Positions 35,000 to 41,317 of a stretch of 41,317 nt of DNA are shown here, piece by piece (the stretch's first letter is position 1; each line of letters opens with the position of its first letter). The position numbers were made by a program, and so were the translations under genes. Source of the stretch: Janthinobacterium sp. GW458P (GTDB lineage Bacteria; Pseudomonadota; Gammaproteobacteria; Burkholderiales; Burkholderiaceae_D); assembly GCF_002127585.1 (NCBI RefSeq), contig NZ_NEGZ01000018.1, positions 1 to 41,317 of the forward strand. The letters run 5' to 3'. The notes beneath the pieces are model-generated. The model was not told the origin of the DNA. It ran no database searches and was given only the letters and a program-made list of their open reading frames with translations.

Positions 35000-35076
35000 G
35001 GCGATCCAGATGACGAGTGGAAGGAAGTGCGCTATTTTACCGCAATGACCAGAGCAAATCGCCGATTTGTCCTGCT

Positions 35077-35427
35077 TTACTGAAAAACATGCAACAGTCG
35101 CAAGCCCGTGAAAACCAGCATGCCAAAGATGATGGTTTGCAACATATTGCGGCGAATCACGAAAAAGATCGTGGCGGCAATACCTGACAAGAGTTTCAAA
35201 TTAGATAATTCAAAGTGCAGCTGCTGCCCCTCCATCAGCATGTCGGGCGCGATGATGGCCGCCAGCGCGCAGGCCGGCGCAAAGCGCAGCATTTCGTTGA
35301 TGCGGCGCGGAATGCTGATGTGATGGCCGACCAGCCAGAAGGTGCTGCGCGTGGCGGCCGTGGCCACCACCAGCACGGCGATGGCGATCCACACGTCGGC
35401 CCTGCCCCAGTCCCATCCGTCAAACAT
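35077..35427 (-). CDS. azlD: AzlD-family branched-chain amino acid exporter subunit
   Basis: 116 residues with three to four hydrophobic helices: [53 protein letters not shown] and [22 protein letters not shown] with [11 protein letters not shown] is the AzlD signature. It works with AzlC as a two-part inner-membrane exporter of branched-chain amino acids (or analogues). Its start overlaps the end of azlC by 8 bp, showing coupling. It is 77 bp upstream of pgk, with no terminator visible between. Confidence 0.93.
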   Translation of the reverse strand: MFDGWDWGRADVWIAIAVLVVATAATRSTFWLVGHHISIPRRINEMLRFAPACALAAIIAPDMLMEGQQLHFELSNLKLLSGIAATIFFVIRRNMLQTIIFGMLVFTGLRLLHVFQ

Positions 35428-36154
35428 GGCGCTTGTTCCATTTCTCGGTCAATTCTTCCACGGCCATGGCCGCCAGCATGCCGGCCAGAACGGCCACCAG
35501 CAAGCCCAGTTTATAGGGCAGGCCGAAGGCCAGCACGGCCACCGTGCCCGCCACCAGCACGCCGCACAGGGCGGCGCGGCCGAGGATCAGCGGTATCGTC
35601 ACGCACAGGATGGCCAGGGTGCCGGCAAAGCCCAGCCCCCACTCGGCCGGCACGACGGCGCCCAGCACGATGCCGATGAAGGAACCGCTCTGCCAGGCCA
35701 GCCAGTTCGGGTAAATCAGGCCCTTGAGGAAGGGCAGCTTGGCCGGGTCCGGCGTTTCATGCGGGTAGCGCTGCAGGAACAGGCCCACCGTGATATCGCC
35801 GGAGACATAGCCGAGCGCAAAGCGCTGGCGCCACGGCAGATGCGCAAAATGGGGGGCCAGCAGCACGGAAAAGATAACAAAACGCAAATTGACGACGAGG
35901 GCCGTGGCGAAGATCACCCACACGGGCGCCTGCGCGGCCAGCAGGGGCAAGGATGCGAGCTGGGCCGAGCCGGCAAAGACAAACAGGGTCATGGCGCCCG
36001 CCTGCGCCACCGTCAGGCCGCTTTTCACCATGGCCACGCCCACCACCATGCCCCAGGCGGCGATGCCCAGCAGGCTGGGCGCGCCCAGTTTCAGGCCGGC
36101 GCGCCAGGCGTCTTGCAGCAGGGCGTCATCCCTGGCGGCCAGCACGGCGCTCAC
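35420..36154 (-). CDS. azlC: AzlC-family branched-chain amino acid exporter subunit
   Basis: 244 residues with about seven membrane helices. The AzlC signature is GIAAWGMVVGVAMVKSGLTVAQAGAM, then LFVFAGSAQLASLPL, then VVNLRFVIFSVLLAPHF. It is the larger subunit of the AzlCD exporter and the first gene of the pair, coupled to azlD by an 8-bp overlap. It is divergent from the zinc-finger gene at 36412 across 257 bp. The cargo cannot be decided from sequence. Confidence 0.94.
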   Translation of the reverse strand: MSAVLAARDDALLQDAWRAGLKLGAPSLLGIAAWGMVVGVAMVKSGLTVAQAGAMTLFVFAGSAQLASLPLLAAQAPVWVIFATALVVNLRFVIFSVLLAPHFAHLPWRQRFALGYVSGDITVGLFLQRYPHETPDPAKLPFLKGLIYPNWLAWQSGSFIGIVLGAVVPAEWGLGFAGTLAILCVTIPLILGRAALCGVLVAGTVAVLAFGLPYKLGLLVAVLAGMLAAMAVEELTEKWNKRHV

Positions 36155-36328
36155 GCGGCGCTCCGCCAGGCTGAGTGTGGCAACTGCACAACAATGGTGC
36201 GCAAGGCGCAGGGGCGCAACGGTAATACCGACAAGGCAAATCCAGTCTCAAGGCGCCGCAGGTGCCGTCTTTTCGCAAAAATCCGCGCCGCGGCTGAAGG
36301 TGAGCAAGCCGCCATTTTAGCCATGATT

Positions 36329-36356
36329 TTTGCTGTCTGCCTGAATCCGTTAAAAT
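36329..36356 (+). promoter_or_regulatory. Candidate promoter for the zinc-finger gene
   Basis: TTTGCT (36329-36334) and TAAAAT (36351-36356) with a 16-bp spacer lie 56 bp before the ATG at 36412, in the most A/T-rich part of the 257-bp divergent gap. I see no other clear element in that gap. Confidence 0.4.
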
Positions 36357-36411
36357 CGTGGTTTTGGCAGCAGCCGACTTCCTTCCATACAGCCTCACGG
36401 AGCATGACAAG

Positions 36412-36606
36412 ATGACAAAAACCACCCAGCCAGCGGTCGAACTCGACGGTAAAGACCTGCCTGCCCACTGCCCTAACCCGGCCATGCCGCTGTGGTCGTC
36501 GCATCCGCGCGTGTTTCTGGAATTCAACAAGGACGGCATCGCCAAGTGCCCGTACTGCGGCACGGCGTACACGCTGAAGGAAGGCGCCAGCGCCGGCCAT
36601 CATTAA
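36412..36606 (+). CDS. Small zinc-finger (CHCC type) protein
   Basis: 64 residues from ATG 36412; the frame is open further back. The pattern HCPNPAMPLWSSHPRVFLEF followed by KCPYCGTAY gives one Cys, one His and two Cys, the CHCC zinc-binding arrangement seen in NDUFS6-like bacterial proteins. Their function in bacteria is not well defined. A good terminator follows directly at 36616. Confidence 0.9.
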   Translation: MTKTTQPAVELDGKDLPAHCPNPAMPLWSSHPRVFLEFNKDGIAKCPYCGTAYTLKEGASAGHH

Positions 36607-36615
36607 ACTGCCCAG

Positions 36616-36645
36616 CGGCGCGCCACCAGCGCGCCGTTTTTATTT
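36616..36645 (+). terminator. Intrinsic terminator after the zinc-finger gene
   Basis: CGGCGCGC (36616-36623), loop CACCA, GCGCGCCG (36629-36636), then TTTTTATTT. Perfect 8-bp G/C stem plus T-tract, 10 bp after the stop. Confidence 0.9.
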
Positions 36646-36684
36646 GCATCAACCTGAGTGGTACCGATACAGCCCGGAGTCGTC

Positions 36685-37110
36685 ATGAAACGTCTGAAGG
36701 AACTCAATGGCAGCGCCGCCGAAGTCGAAGCGGCGTTCTACGACGCCTTGCACCGCGCCGACCTCGAAGCGCTGATGGCGCTGTGGGCCGACGACGAGGA
36801 AATCGTCTGCATCCACCCGGGCGGCGCGCGCCTGATCGGCCATGCCGCCATCCGCGCCTCGTGGGAAACCATCCTGTCCGGCGGCGGCCTGCACATCGTG
36901 CCCACGCATCTGCATGAAACGCACAATCTGATGAGTTCCGTGCATACGGTCATCGAAGGCATCACCAGCGACGAGAGCGGACCGGCGCACCTGCTGGCGA
37001 CGAATGTGTACGTGAAGACCCCGCGCGGCTGGCGCATCGTGCTGCACCACGCGTCCATCGCGCCCGGCGGCGCGCCGGCCGACAGCACGGGGACGCAGAT
37101 CCTGCACTAA
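36685..37110 (+). CDS. NTF2-like (SnoaL/DUF4440-type) protein
   Basis: 141 residues from ATG 36685, with GGAG 6 bp upstream. The fold is suggested by an N-terminal helix EVEAAFYDALHRADLEALMALWADDEEIVCIHPGG, then RLIGHAAIRASWETIL and a C-terminal beta segment LLATNVYVKTPRGWRIVLHHAS. This ADLEALMALWADD...HPGG...G.AAIRASW layout is that of the YybH-like/ketosteroid-isomerase superfamily. No specific reaction can be assigned. It starts the run with the YheT hydrolase gene, 11 bp downstream. Confidence 0.88.
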   Translation: MKRLKELNGSAAEVEAAFYDALHRADLEALMALWADDEEIVCIHPGGARLIGHAAIRASWETILSGGGLHIVPTHLHETHNLMSSVHTVIEGITSDESGPAHLLATNVYVKTPRGWRIVLHHASIAPGGAPADSTGTQILH

Positions 37111-37121
37111 GCCCTTCCCGC

Positions 37122-38135
37122 ATGACTTACAACGCCCCATTCTGGCTGCCCGGCGGCCACTTGCAAACGATTTATCCGGCCCTGTGCCTCGCCAGGCCGG
37201 ACGTGCCCTTGCGCCGCGAACGCTGGCAGGCGCCCGATGGCGACTTCGTCGACGTCGACCTGGTCGACGGCCAGCCGGGCCAGCCCTTCGTGGTGCTGTT
37301 CCACGGCCTGGAAGGTTCGTCGAACAGCCATTACGCGCGCGCCCTGATGGCCGAGGTGGCGGCGCGCGGCTGGTCCGGCGCCGTGCCGCATTTTCGCGGC
37401 TGCTCGGGCGAGCCGAACCTGGCGCCCCGTTTTTACCATTCGGGCGACGCGCAGGAAGTGGACTGGGTGCTGCGCCGCTTGCGCCCGCGCGCCACGGGAA
37501 AATTTTACGCGGCCGGCGTGTCGCTGGGCGGCAACGCCCTGCTGTGCTGGCTGGGCCAGTCGCAGCACCAGGCGGAGATCGTCGACGCGGCCGCGGCCGT
37601 GTCCGCCCCGCTTGACCTGGCGCAAGGCGGCAAGGCCCTGTCGTCGGGCGCCAACCGCCTGTACACGCGCATGTTCCTGAACACCCTGAAACCGAAATGC
37701 CTGGCCAAGCTGGAGCAGTTCCCCGGCCTGTTTGCGCGCGAGGCCATGCTGGCCGCGCGCGACCTGCACGCGTTCGACAACGTCGTCACGGCGCCGCTGC
37801 ACGGCTACCGCGACGCCGACGATTACTGGCACCGCGCCAGCGCCAAGCACGTCTTGCGCGACATCACCGTGCCGACCCTGGTCCTGAATGCGCAAAACGA
37901 CCCCTTCCTGCCCGGACGCTACCTGCCGCGCAGCGCCGCGCCGCAGGTCACGCTCGAGTATCCGCGCCACGGCGGCCACGTCGGCTTTGCCGCCGGAAAG
38001 TTGCCTGGCAGCATAGACTGGCTGCCGCAACGGCTGCTGTCCTTTTTTGAAGGCGGCAGCGCGGCGCCGTCTGCGCCGCAAAGCTGTCACGCTGACGGTT
38101 TGCGCACTTCACCGGAAAACGCCTTACATGGATGA
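37122..38135 (+). CDS. YheT-family alpha/beta hydrolase
   Basis: 337 residues. The N-terminal signature APFWLPGGHLQTIYPAL is typical of the YheT/ABHD1-3 family. The oxyanion region is LFHGLEGSSNSHYARAL, the nucleophile elbow GVSLGGNALL (Ser at about residue 132), the acid is in NAQNDPFLP and the catalytic His in HGGHVGF. Likely an esterase or lipase on an unknown substrate, in the cytoplasm or at the membrane. The last 8 bp overlap the next gene. Confidence 0.94.
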   Translation: MTYNAPFWLPGGHLQTIYPALCLARPDVPLRRERWQAPDGDFVDVDLVDGQPGQPFVVLFHGLEGSSNSHYARALMAEVAARGWSGAVPHFRGCSGEPNLAPRFYHSGDAQEVDWVLRRLRPRATGKFYAAGVSLGGNALLCWLGQSQHQAEIVDAAAAVSAPLDLAQGGKALSSGANRLYTRMFLNTLKPKCLAKLEQFPGLFAREAMLAARDLHAFDNVVTAPLHGYRDADDYWHRASAKHVLRDITVPTLVLNAQNDPFLPGRYLPRSAAPQVTLEYPRHGGHVGFAAGKLPGSIDWLPQRLLSFFEGGSAAPSAPQSCHADGLRTSPENALHG

Positions 38136-38718
38136 TCTCGTCAAGCAGGCCCTGGCCAAATGGCCGAACGTGCCCCACTGCTACGGCTGGCTGGGCCTGG
38201 ACGCGCGCGGCCACTGGCGCATGCGCGATCAGCAGGCGCAGCAGCAGCAACTGCCTGGCGAGAAGATCGCCCACGCGGCCCTGTTGGGCTTTATCAACCG
38301 CAATTACGGCCATGACGAACGCGGTTGCTGGTTTTTCCAGAACGGCCCGCAACGCGTCTACCTGAACCTGGAAGCGGCGCCGTATATCGCGCGCAGCGAT
38401 CCGCGGCACGGTTTTGTCTTGCAGACGGGCGCGCCGCTGGCGGCCATCGAGGCAGCGTATCTGTGCGACAACGGCGCCTTGATCTTGCGCAACGATCATA
38501 TCGTGGCGCAGGTCGATGACCGCGACATGACGCAGGTGCTGGCATGGCTGCGCCTCGATGGCCAGCTTGCCGGCGACGACGCCCTGCTGGCCTGGCTGGA
38601 AGCGGGACAAGGAAGCCTGACCTTATTGCACGCCGGCAAGGAAATTGCCGTTCAGCCGTTGCGCTACGACGCCGTGCCGCGCACCTTCGGCTTCCAGCGC
38701 GCGCCACAAGCCGAATAG
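38128..38718 (+). CDS. Conserved betaproteobacterial protein of unknown function
   Basis: 196 residues from ATG 38128, overlapping the YheT gene by 8 bp. It starts MDDLVKQALAKWPNVPHCYGWLGLDARGHWRMRD, split here as MDDLVKQALAKWPNV and HCYGWLGLDARG, and continues with FINRNYGHDERGCWFFQNGPQ-like sequence and VYLNLEAAPYIARSD. I recognise this as a family common in Burkholderiales, often labelled DUF2946, though I am not sure of the number. No catalytic motif, signal or membrane segment. Coupling to YheT suggests a joint role, unknown. Confidence 0.85.
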   Translation: MDDLVKQALAKWPNVPHCYGWLGLDARGHWRMRDQQAQQQQLPGEKIAHAALLGFINRNYGHDERGCWFFQNGPQRVYLNLEAAPYIARSDPRHGFVLQTGAPLAAIEAAYLCDNGALILRNDHIVAQVDDRDMTQVLAWLRLDGQLAGDDALLAWLEAGQGSLTLLHAGKEIAVQPLRYDAVPRTFGFQRAPQAE

Positions 38719-38721
38719 GAG

Positions 38722-40392
38722 CTAGCCCTTCTGGTCCTTGAGCTGTTCGCGGCGCTTTTCCTGCAGTTCCCGTTCGCGCGCATCGATGACGGCCTGGTCG
38801 TAAAAGGTCGCGTCCGTGGATTTGCGGGCGATCGTCAGCTGGTCCAGCGCGGCCATGGTGGCGCCCTGCAGCACATACGATTCAGCCAGCGCGATATGCT
38901 GCAAGGTCATCTTGCCCAGGTCCGCATAGGCTTTCGCCAGTAAATCATACAGTTCCGGCTCTTCCTTGTAGAGCTGCACCTGGTCGCGCAGGTACAGCGT
39001 GGCCTGGTCGAGCTTCTTGTCCGCGATCAATGCTTCTGCATACTGGCGGGCAATACCGCGCGACAGGGGAAACTGCTGGCGTGCCGCATCGGCCGCCTTC
39101 AAGGCTTGCTGCGCCACCGCCGGCTTCTGCTCCGGCATCAGCAGCACTTCCAGCGCCATCGCCGCCAGCAGCGAATTGGGGGCCTGCGTGCCGCCCGAGG
39201 TAAACACATTCGGCCCGGCCGGCTGGTGCAGGGCCGCGTTGGCCGCATCGAGCTCCTTTTGCGCATCAAACGGCTTGCCCTGCTTGACGGCGACAAAGGA
39301 CAAGCCGTAATGGGCGGCCGTCACCTGGAAGCGGCTTTGCTGTTCCAGCTGCGTCTTGAACACGGCTTTCGCATTCAACAGGCCCTGCACGCTTTCATCC
39401 TGCAGCACGCGGGCCCGCGCCCTTGCCAGGTGGAAATTCAAGCTGTCCGGGCGCTGCTTGTACGGCTGCTCGCGGATGCGCGCCTGGATGTCGGCGATGC
39501 GCTCCGTCGTCAGCGGGTGGGTCTGCAGGTAGGCGGGCATCAGGTCGCTGTACGAACGGCTGGCCGCCTGCATGCGGCCGAAGAAGGCCACCATGCCGGT
39601 GGTGTCGAAGCCGGCTTCGCCCATGATCTGGAAGCCGATGCGGTCGGCTTCGCGCTCGGCGTCGCGGCCGAAATTGAGCTGGCGCTGGATGGCCAGGCCC
39701 TGACCGGCGGCAAACACGCCCATGGCCACGTCGCCGCCGGCGCGCGAGGCCAGCGCCGCGAGCAGCATGGCCGCCAGCGGCATGAGGGCGTCCTGGCGCT
39801 GCTGGCCCAGCATGCGGGCGATATGGCGCTGCGCCACATGGCCGATCTCGTGCGACAGCACGGACGCCAGTTCCGCCTCCGTTTGCGCCGCCAGCACCAG
39901 CGCCGAGTGCACGCCGATGAAGCCGCCGGGCAAGGCAAATGCGTTCAACTGGGGATCGCGCACGGCAAAGAAGAAATAATCGTAATTCGTTTCGCCGCGC
40001 ACGCTGGGGCGCGCCGCCACGAGGGCGTTGCCGAAGGTATTCAGGTATTCGAGCAGGGGCGCGTCGTCGAGATAGTCGCGGTCGCCGCGGATGCCGCGCA
40101 TGATTTCCTCGCCGATCTTGCGCTCCATCGCCGGCGACAGGTCTTCGCGCGAGGTATCGCCCAGGTTCGGCAGGTTCGGCGCCGGCGGCACGGCCGGCGG
40201 CGTCCAGCTGCCGGCCGGTTTGGCGGCAGCGCCGGCAGCCGGCGCGGATGTATAGGTTTGCGCCAGCGCACATGGCGCAGCGAAGCACAGCGCGGCCAGC
40301 ACGGACGCGCGCCATGGCTGGCGCGGCAATGCCGCAGCGGCGTTTTCAAGTACGGTCTGGAGGGTAGTTTTTGAATTCACGGGTGCTATCAT
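38722..40392 (-). CDS. BepA-like M48 metalloprotease with TPRs
   Basis: 556 residues from ATG 40392; a GTG at 40380 is another possible start. A signal peptide ends at CALAQ (41-45). The M48 peptidase has HEIGH at 181-185 and the third zinc ligand Glu248 in EREAD. The C-terminal half (about 330-550) is a TPR array. This layout is that of BepA/YfgC, which clears stalled LptD and BAM substrates and helps assemble the outer membrane in the periplasm. It is convergent with the 38128 gene (3 bp apart) and divergent from moaC. Confidence 0.93.
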   Translation of the reverse strand: MIAPVNSKTTLQTVLENAAAALPRQPWRASVLAALCFAAPCALAQTYTSAPAAGAAAKPAGSWTPPAVPPAPNLPNLGDTSREDLSPAMERKIGEEIMRGIRGDRDYLDDAPLLEYLNTFGNALVAARPSVRGETNYDYFFFAVRDPQLNAFALPGGFIGVHSALVLAAQTEAELASVLSHEIGHVAQRHIARMLGQQRQDALMPLAAMLLAALASRAGGDVAMGVFAAGQGLAIQRQLNFGRDAEREADRIGFQIMGEAGFDTTGMVAFFGRMQAASRSYSDLMPAYLQTHPLTTERIADIQARIREQPYKQRPDSLNFHLARARARVLQDESVQGLLNAKAVFKTQLEQQSRFQVTAAHYGLSFVAVKQGKPFDAQKELDAANAALHQPAGPNVFTSGGTQAPNSLLAAMALEVLLMPEQKPAVAQQALKAADAARQQFPLSRGIARQYAEALIADKKLDQATLYLRDQVQLYKEEPELYDLLAKAYADLGKMTLQHIALAESYVLQGATMAALDQLTIARKSTDATFYDQAVIDARERELQEKRREQLKDQKG

Positions 40393-40498
40393 ACCTTGTT
40401 CGCGGCGCCGTTTCCGCGCGACAGGCATGCGATATGCTTGTGGCACGGCTGGACATTCCGGCATGCCGCGCCCCATTTCCCGACCCTATTTTGACGCC

Positions 40499-41005
40499 AT
40501 GACAACAGCAGACACGCAAGCCCCCGCCGGGGAACTGACCCATTTCGACGCCACGGGCCAGGCCCATATGGTCGACGTGGGCAGCAAGGAAGACACGCGC
40601 CGCAGCGCCGTGGCCGCCGGCACCATCCGCATGCAGCCGGCCACCCTGGCCTTGATCATTTCCGGCAATGCGAAAAAGGGCGACGTGCTGGGCATCGCCC
40701 GCATCGCCGCCATCATGGGCGCCAAGCGCACCAGCGACCTGATCCCCCTGTGCCACCCGCTGGCCCTCACGCGCGTCACCGTCGATTTCGAAGTCGATGC
40801 AGCGGCCAACAGCGTGCACTGCCGCGCCCAGGTCGACACGACGGGCAAGACGGGCGTGGAAATGGAAGCGCTCACTTCCGTGCAAATCGGCTTGCTGACG
40901 ATCTACGACATGTGCAAGGCCGTCGACCGGGGCATGGTCATGACCAACGTGCGCGTGCTGGAAAAGCATGGCGGCAAGTCCGGCGATTGGCACGCCGAAG
41001 TGTAA
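40499..41005 (+). CDS. moaC: Cyclic pyranopterin monophosphate synthase MoaC
   Basis: 168 residues from ATG 40499; ATGs at 40463 and further upstream give longer, non-family N-termini. MoaC converts 3',8-cyclo-7,8-dihydro-GTP to cPMP in molybdenum cofactor synthesis. Motifs are [19 protein letters not shown] near 23-41, [26 protein letters not shown] near 66-92 (split motif with the catalytic His and Lys), [22 protein letters not shown] near 112-133 and [12 protein letters not shown]. No other mo genes are in the window. The gene ends 18 bp before a convergent membrane-protein gene. Confidence 0.96.
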   Translation: MTTADTQAPAGELTHFDATGQAHMVDVGSKEDTRRSAVAAGTIRMQPATLALIISGNAKKGDVLGIARIAAIMGAKRTSDLIPLCHPLALTRVTVDFEVDAAANSVHCRAQVDTTGKTGVEMEALTSVQIGLLTIYDMCKAVDRGMVMTNVRVLEKHGGKSGDWHAEV

Positions 41006-41023
41006 GGCGACTGCGCCGCCGCC

Positions 41024-41317
41024 TCAGGCGGGCACCGGCCGCGTCGCCTTGACGCGGCGCAAGTCGCCCAACAGCCACGCGGCGCACGCCAGGCACAGCA
41101 CGAGAATGGCGATCGACAGGGGCAGGTGGAACTGCTCCAGTCCCGCCAGCGCGAAGCCGGCGTGGATGAGGAAAGTGCCTGCGCCCAGCGCGGCGCACAC
41201 CGCCGCATAGCGGAACGCCTGCCGGGTGCCCAGCAGCACATGCCGGTAGCCCACCAGTACCACGGCAATCGCCGCCAGATTGAATACCAGGAAACCCTGT
41301 ATGCCGCCCGGCACATG
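41024..41317 (-). CDS. Hypothetical membrane protein, partial (open at right edge)
   Basis: At least 96 residues with three hydrophobic helices: FLVFNLAAIAVVLVGYRHVLL, AAVCAALGAGTFLIHAGFALAG and LSIAILVLCLACAAWLLGDL. The frame is still open at the right end of the window; a GTG at 41314 could be a start but the codon before it is not a stop. I do not recognise the family. C-terminus ends RRVKATRPVPA. Convergent with moaC. Confidence 0.65.
   Translation of the reverse strand, partial: HVPGGIQGFLVFNLAAIAVVLVGYRHVLLGTRQAFRYAAVCAALGAGTFLIHAGFALAGLEQFHLPLSIAILVLCLACAAWLLGDLRRVKATRPVPA

Noticed and set aside
1..41317. CRISPR arrays, tRNA or rRNA genes, insertion sequences, prophage or integrase genes
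   Set aside because: Looked for on both strands by motif and repeat pattern; none could be supported. A covariance-model RNA search would be needed to exclude small RNAs.

Overview
The window is about 41 kb of GC-rich chromosome. Third-position G/C bias is strong and gene packing is dense. Gene content and order (thiL, pncC, pgk-pyk-fba-purC-purE-purK-Sua5, azlCD, YheT, moaC) point to a betaproteobacterium of the order Burkholderiales, most likely Oxalobacteraceae of the Janthinobacterium/Massilia/Duganella type. This assignment is from protein recognition only. I saw no rRNA, tRNA, CRISPR array, transposase or integrase, so this is ordinary chromosome with a few accessory insertions.

Layout. 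(1) 1-1821: a partial CynX-type MFS exporter diverges from a MarR regulator across a striking array of four half-sites, followed by an unrecognised protein. (2) 1911-8815: thiL and pncC are separated by a three-gene operon on the minus strand. It encodes a YfiR-like periplasmic protein, a hybrid histidine kinase with a periplasmic sensor, and an REC-PAS-GGDEF-EAL-REC protein. (3) 8808-11884: a TPR-GGDEF diguanylate cyclase is divergent from a pair resembling traL-traM of IncP conjugative plasmids. (4) 11964-17719: an M16 peptidase, a DUF2809 membrane protein, and a LysR regulator divergent from a secreted SGNH hydrolase. Two large nested palindromes fill the convergent gaps. (5) 17878-24766: cysK, an exported FKBP isomerase, thpR, tcdA, a hemerythrin-like/PdxH fusion, a cyclopropane-fatty-acid synthase, msrA and a flavin reductase. 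(6) 24809-26986: an OmpW porin and an SGNH-hydrolase lipoprotein with a long alanine-rich insert. (7) 27231-36154: a minus-strand block of glycolysis and purine genes, with azlC-azlD upstream. (8) 36412-41317: a zinc-finger protein, an NTF2-like protein, a YheT hydrolase, an unknown protein, a BepA-like M48 protease, moaC and a partial membrane protein.

How genes work together. The 2895-8154 operon reads as an envelope-sensing phosphorelay that should end in c-di-GMP hydrolysis, because the EAL residues are intact while the GGDEF is degraded. A separate, apparently active cyclase lies just beyond pncC. The pur genes catalyse consecutive steps around AIR carboxylation and SAICAR formation. AzlC and AzlD form one exporter.

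Most noteworthy: the YfiR-kinase-EAL operon, the orphan TraL-TraM pair, the HHE-PdxH fusion, the MarR half-site array with 12-bp periodicity, and the two convergent-gap palindromes.
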